This document shows, piece by piece, positions 33,017-36,311 of a DNA stretch of 36,311 bases (its first letter is position 1; each line of letters starts with the position of its first letter). Source of the stretch: Candidatus Methylomirabilota bacterium (GTDB lineage: Bacteria; Methylomirabilota; Methylomirabilia; Methylomirabilales; JACPAU01); the NCBI GenBank assembly GCA_022614955.1, contig JAKEHP010000021.1, positions 1 to 36,311 of the forward strand. Reading direction: 5' to 3'. The notes under the pieces are model-generated. The model did not search any database. It saw nothing but the letters and a program-made list of their open reading frames with translations, and had not been told where the DNA came from. Made by a program: the position numbers and the translations under genes.

Positions 33017-33220
33017 AGAAAATGAAGGCTTACGCGGCGCAGGGGGCGAGAGGAGCGCCTGGGGTGGCCCAGGCGACACAGGCTGGACGGGGGTGGACCT
33101 GACCTAGGCGCTATCCAGAAGACCGGGGAGCGGCGCAGGCCGGGTGCCGGGGTGATGGCCGAGGCGATCATCGTCGGTCCCCGGCCTGTCTGCCCTTTTG
33201 CGGGACGGGAAAGGAAGTCG

Positions 33221-35065
33221 GTGCCACAGACCCTGTTGGACATTTACCGCAAGGCCCTCGCCCGCCCCGCGAGTGCCCCGTTCCTCCGCGCCAAGCGAGG
33301 GGGGGTGTACCAGGACCTCACGGCCGGGGAGTTCACCCGGCAGGGGGAGGCCCTCGCGGCGGCCCTGGTTGCCCAGGGGGTGTCCCCGGGAGATCGAGTC
33401 GCCCTCCTCTCCGAGAACCGCCCCGAGTGGCTGCTAGCTGACTACGCCCTGGTCCGCCTCGGGGCGGTCAGCGTTCCGCTCCACGCCACCCTCCCCGCAG
33501 CCCAGGTCCAGGCCATTATCCGGGACGCCGGCGCCCGTCTGGTCCTGGTATCCACGGCGAGCCAGCGGGGGAAGGTGGGGCGGCCCTCGTGGCTGGCCCG
33601 GGCGCCTGCGGTCATCGTGTTTGACGCCGCCGCGGCCCAGCCCTGGGATAAAACGCTTTCCGACCTCCTGGCCCAGTCTGGGGGGGAGCCCGCGCCGGGG
33701 GAGGAGCCGAAGGCCGAGGACCTCGCCACCCTCATCTATACGTCCGGGACCACGGGGGAGCCCAAGGGCGTCATGCTCACCCACGCGAACCTGGTCGCCA
33801 ACCTCACCGCGCTCCAGGGAATCGCAGACCTCGGCCCGAGGGACGTGGCCCTCTCCTTTCTCCCCCTCTCCCACGTGCTTGAGCGCGTCGCCGGGACCTA
33901 CCTGGTCCTCCTCTGCGGGGGCGTCGTGGCCTTCGCCGAGGGGCTCGAGGCGCTTGCCGACAACATCCGGGAGGTTCGCCCGACCCTCATGATCGGCGTC
34001 CCCCTCTTCTACGAGCGGCTGCGGGCGAAGATTCTCGCGGAGGCAGACGGGCGACCCGCTCCGGTCCGCAGCGTCATCGCGTGGGCGCAGGCCGCGGCGC
34101 ATGCGGCCTTCGCCGCCCGGCAGGCGGGTGAGAGTCCTGCCCTCCCCCTTCGACTGAAGGCCGCGGTCGCCGACCGGCTGGTCGGAGCCCGCGTCCGGGC
34201 GGTCCTGGGCGGGCGGCTCCGGTTCTTTGTCTCAGGGGGGGCGCCCCTTCCCGTGGAAGTCGGGGCCTTTTTCCACACCCTGGGTATTCCCGTGTACGAG
34301 GGGTACGGCCTCACCGAAACCTCCCCCGTGGTCAGCCTGAACCGCCCGGGTGCCACCCGCCTGGGGACTGTGGGGCCGCCGATACCCGGGGTGGAGGTGA
34401 AGGTGGCCGGGGACGGCGAGATCCTGGTCCGAGGGGCCAACGTCATGGCCGGCTACTGGCGCAAATCCCGGGCCACCCGAACCGCCCTGGAGGACGGGTG
34501 GCTGCACACGGGCGATCTTGGCCACCTGGACGATGCCGGCTTCCTGGTCATCACCGACCGGAAGAAGGACCTGCTTGTGACGGCAGGGGGCAAGAAGGTC
34601 GCCCCCCGGGGCCTGGAGGAGCGGATCCGTCGCCACCCGGCGGTCCGGGACGTGGTCATCGTAGGCGAGGGGCGCGCCTACCTGACGGCCCTGGTCGTTC
34701 TCCGGGAGGAAGCGCTCCGGGCCCGGGCGGCCGAGGCCGGGATCGCGCGAGATGGGGGGGATCTCCTGAAGGATTCCCGAATGGAGCTCCTCCTCCTCGG
34801 GGATCTGGACCGGCTGACCTCGGATTGCGCCCCCCACGAGAAGGTCCGCCGGATTCTCTTCCTTCCGGAGCCCTTCAGCCTCGCCACCGGGGAGATGACC
34901 CCCACGCTCAAGGTCCGCCGGGCCGTTGTGGCGGCCCGGCACCGGGAGGCCATTGAGCGCCTCTACGAGGCCGATGCCCCGGCGCGGGCGGCCTGGATCA
35001 TCCGGGGGGGACGCCTCTTCTCCCGCCTCTCCCGACTCACCCGATGGGCGCGGAGGAGCGCATGA
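33221..35065 (+). CDS. AMP-dependent synthetase, long-chain acyl-CoA synthetase-like
   Basis: Activates a carboxylic acid, most likely a long-chain fatty acid, to acyl-CoA via acyl-AMP. The 614-residue protein has the P-loop-like motif IYTSGTTGEPKGVML (172-186), YEGYGLTETSP (359-369), DGWLHTGDLGHLDDAGFLV (425-443) and DRKKDLLVTAGGKKVAP (446-462) with the hinge Asp and catalytic-region Lys. The GTG at 33221 is preferred because GGAAAGGA lies just before it and the family usually begins with this LLDIY segment; GTG 33152 and ATG 33155 are in frame but lack a good site and add 22-23 residues. The stop overlaps the next start (ATGA), so the downstream dehydrogenase is translationally coupled. Confidence 0.9.
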   Translation: MPQTLLDIYRKALARPASAPFLRAKRGGVYQDLTAGEFTRQGEALAAALVAQGVSPGDRVALLSENRPEWLLADYALVRLGAVSVPLHATLPAAQVQAIIRDAGARLVLVSTASQRGKVGRPSWLARAPAVIVFDAAAAQPWDKTLSDLLAQSGGEPAPGEEPKAEDLATLIYTSGTTGEPKGVMLTHANLVANLTALQGIADLGPRDVALSFLPLSHVLERVAGTYLVLLCGGVVAFAEGLEALADNIREVRPTLMIGVPLFYERLRAKILAEADGRPAPVRSVIAWAQAAAHAAFAARQAGESPALPLRLKAAVADRLVGARVRAVLGGRLRFFVSGGAPLPVEVGAFFHTLGIPVYEGYGLTETSPVVSLNRPGATRLGTVGPPIPGVEVKVAGDGEILVRGANVMAGYWRKSRATRTALEDGWLHTGDLGHLDDAGFLVITDRKKDLLVTAGGKKVAPRGLEERIRRHPAVRDVVIVGEGRAYLTALVVLREEALRARAAEAGIARDGGDLLKDSRMELLLLGDLDRLTSDCAPHEKVRRILFLPEPFSLATGEMTPTLKVRRAVVAARHREAIERLYEADAPARAAWIIRGGRLFSRLSRLTRWARRSA

Positions 35066-36311
35066 GGCGGATCCGGTCGGTGGCCGTCCTGGGAGCGGGG
35101 GTCATGGGACGGCAGCTCGCCGCCCACCTGGCCAATGCTCACCTCAAGATCACGCTCCTGGATGTCCTGCCGACCGGACTGACACCGGCGGAAGAAGCCC
35201 GGGGGCTCACCGTCGCCGCCCCCGAGGTCCGGAACCGACTGGCGCGGGAGGCTGTGGATGCCCTCCGGCGGGCGAGTCCGCCGGCCCTCTTTGTTCCCGA
35301 GTTGGCGGACACCATCCGGGTCGGCAACCTGACGGACCACCTGAAGTGGCTCGGCGAGGTGGACTGGATCCTGGAGGCCGTGGCCGAGGATGCGAGCATC
35401 AAGCAGGCTCTCCTCGCCGCCGTGGATGCCCACCGCGCCCCCGGGACTCTCGTCAGCAGCAACACCTCGAGTCTCCGGTTGCACCGCCTGGCGGCCGGCC
35501 GCTCCGAGGACTTCCGCCGCCACTTCCTCGGGACCCACTTCTTCAACCCGCCCCGCTACATGCGCCTCCTCGAGATCGCCCCGACTGCGGAGACCGACCC
35601 GGCCGTCCTGGAGGGGATGGAGGCCTTCGGCAGCTCGGCCCTGGGCAAGGGAGTGGTCCGGGCGAAGGACACCCCCGGCTTCATCGCCAACCGGGTCGGG
35701 GTCCACGCGCTCCTGATCGCCTTCCGCGTGATGGAGGAGGAGGGACTCTCCGTCGAGGAGGTGGATGCGCTCACGGGCCCTCCCCTGGGCCGACCCCGGA
35801 CCGCCGCGCTTCGGACGCTGGACCTGGTCGGGCTGGACACCTTCGCCCGGGTGGTGCAGGCCATCGGGGAACAGGCGGAAGACGACGAGGAGCGGCCCCG
35901 ATTCCGCGTCCCGGCGGTGGTCGAGGCGCTCGTCAAGACGGGGCGTCTCGGGGAGAAGAGCGGCGCTGGCTTCTACCGGAGCGGCCCCGACGGGAGCCGC
36001 CTGGTCCTCGATGTCAAAACCCTGGAGTACCGTCCGGCGGAGCGGGCCCCGTTCCCGGCGCTCGAGGCCCTGCGGGGCGTCGAGGATCCCGCCGCGCGGC
36101 TGTGCCGCCTCCTCACGAGCGGCGACCGGGCGGCAATGTTGGCCTGGCGCCTGCTCGGCGGGACGTTACGCTACGCCGCCGCCCGGGTGCCCGAGATCGC
36201 CGACGGCCCACCCGCCGTGGATCAGGCGATGCGGTGGGGCTTCGGCTGGGACCTGCCCCCCTTCGCTGCCTGGGACGCCCTGGGCGTGGAGGAGGTGGCG
36301 CGGCGTCTCAC
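35062..36311 (+). CDS. 3-hydroxyacyl-CoA dehydrogenase (3' truncated by window edge)
   Basis: NAD-dependent beta-oxidation enzyme. About 416 codons are present and the frame is open to the last base. The nucleotide loop AVLGAGVMGRQLA (8-20), SSNTSSL, GTHFFNPPRYMRLLEI, DTPGFIANRVG and GEKSGAGFY show both the N- and C-terminal 3-hydroxyacyl-CoA dehydrogenase domains. More protein follows the second domain (VKTLEYRPAERAPFPAL onward), as in FadN-type proteins of about 790 residues that end in an enoyl-CoA hydratase domain; that domain, if present, is outside the window. The ATG at 35062 has GGAGGAG upstream and overlaps the acyl-CoA synthetase stop, which supports a fatty-acid degradation operon. 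Confidence 0.93.
   Translation, partial: MRRIRSVAVLGAGVMGRQLAAHLANAHLKITLLDVLPTGLTPAEEARGLTVAAPEVRNRLAREAVDALRRASPPALFVPELADTIRVGNLTDHLKWLGEVDWILEAVAEDASIKQALLAAVDAHRAPGTLVSSNTSSLRLHRLAAGRSEDFRRHFLGTHFFNPPRYMRLLEIAPTAETDPAVLEGMEAFGSSALGKGVVRAKDTPGFIANRVGVHALLIAFRVMEEEGLSVEEVDALTGPPLGRPRTAALRTLDLVGLDTFARVVQAIGEQAEDDEERPRFRVPAVVEALVKTGRLGEKSGAGFYRSGPDGSRLVLDVKTLEYRPAERAPFPALEALRGVEDPAARLCRLLTSGDRAAMLAWRLLGGTLRYAAARVPEIADGPPAVDQAMRWGFGWDLPPFAAWDALGVEEVARRL

Noticed and set aside
33022-33102. 26-codon open frame just after the promoter at 32989-33016
   Set aside because: No ribosome binding site and Gly/Ala/Arg-rich composition typical of chance frames; kept only as a point in the promoter finding.
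1-36311. CRISPR arrays, tRNA or rRNA genes, insertion sequences, phage or attachment sites
   Set aside because: None was seen: no spaced direct repeats, no transposase or integrase reading frame, and no tRNA-like sequence was recognised by eye.

Overview
The window is 36.3 kb of very GC-rich bacterial chromosome from what looks like a free-living, heterotrophic Gram-negative-type cell. Several proteins carry export signals, and there is a probable lipoprotein peptidase, type II NADH dehydrogenases and an HD-GYP receptor. The high GC, the dense same-strand packing and the gene mix (halophile-type glucose dehydrogenase, GH133 debranching enzyme, GMC oxidoreductase, DhnA-type aldolase) would fit an uncultured soil or sediment lineage such as NC10/Methylomirabilota or Rokubacteria. 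That placement is a guess from gene content; there is no rRNA or marker gene here. No tRNA, rRNA, CRISPR array, insertion sequence or phage gene was seen.

Positions 1-28318 are all on the plus strand. Block A (1-6099) is a tight, translationally coupled sugar-phosphate operon: gnd (5' end outside the window), zwf, pgl, fbp, a class I DhnA-type aldolase and glk. Together these give a complete oxidative pentose phosphate branch plus the two enzymes (aldolase, FBPase) that return triose phosphate to hexose phosphate, so the set could run as a cycle. Block B (6142-13255) holds two type II NADH dehydrogenases, an HD-GYP receptor, a 41-residue membrane peptide, a DoxX-like membrane protein, a mannose-1-phosphate guanylyltransferase-like enzyme and a glucose dehydrogenase with an unusual zinc site. 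Block C (13309-16238) is a GH133 glycogen debranching enzyme and an aquaporin.

Block D (16389-25638) is the most distinctive part. It encodes, in order, an exported DM13-like protein, an exported HbpS/GlcG protein, an exported HbpS-cupin fusion, an exported beta-sandwich/SMP-30 lactonase fusion, MsrB, a second exported SMP-30 lactonase, a GMC flavoprotein with a cysteine cluster, a mercuric-reductase-like flavoprotein disulfide reductase and an exported tandem VOC protein. Its middle part (about 17.4-20.5 kb) is visibly less GC-rich than its surroundings. I read it as a candidate extracytoplasmic sugar or aldehyde oxidation and lactone hydrolysis module with heme/redox handling; that reading is inference. 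A large GH63-type glucosidase (25667-28318) closes the plus-strand run.

From 28.4 kb the organisation changes. A minus-strand pair (ybaK-like deacylase and a small winged-helix protein) is followed by a DinB-like remnant, a plus-strand M48 peptidase, a convergent minus-strand tenA-MFS pair, and a divergent plus-strand fatty-acid pair (long-chain acyl-CoA synthetase and 3-hydroxyacyl-CoA dehydrogenase, cut by the window end) behind a near-consensus sigma-70 promoter.

As a whole, stored or external alpha-glucan could be cut to glucose (GH133, GH63), then phosphorylated (Glk) into the oxidative pentose phosphate route or oxidised directly (glucose dehydrogenase, possibly GMC) to lactone and opened by SMP-30 lactonases, with the NADH re-oxidised by the NDH-2 enzymes. 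No gluconate kinase, Entner-Doudoroff enzyme or sugar transporter is visible in the window.
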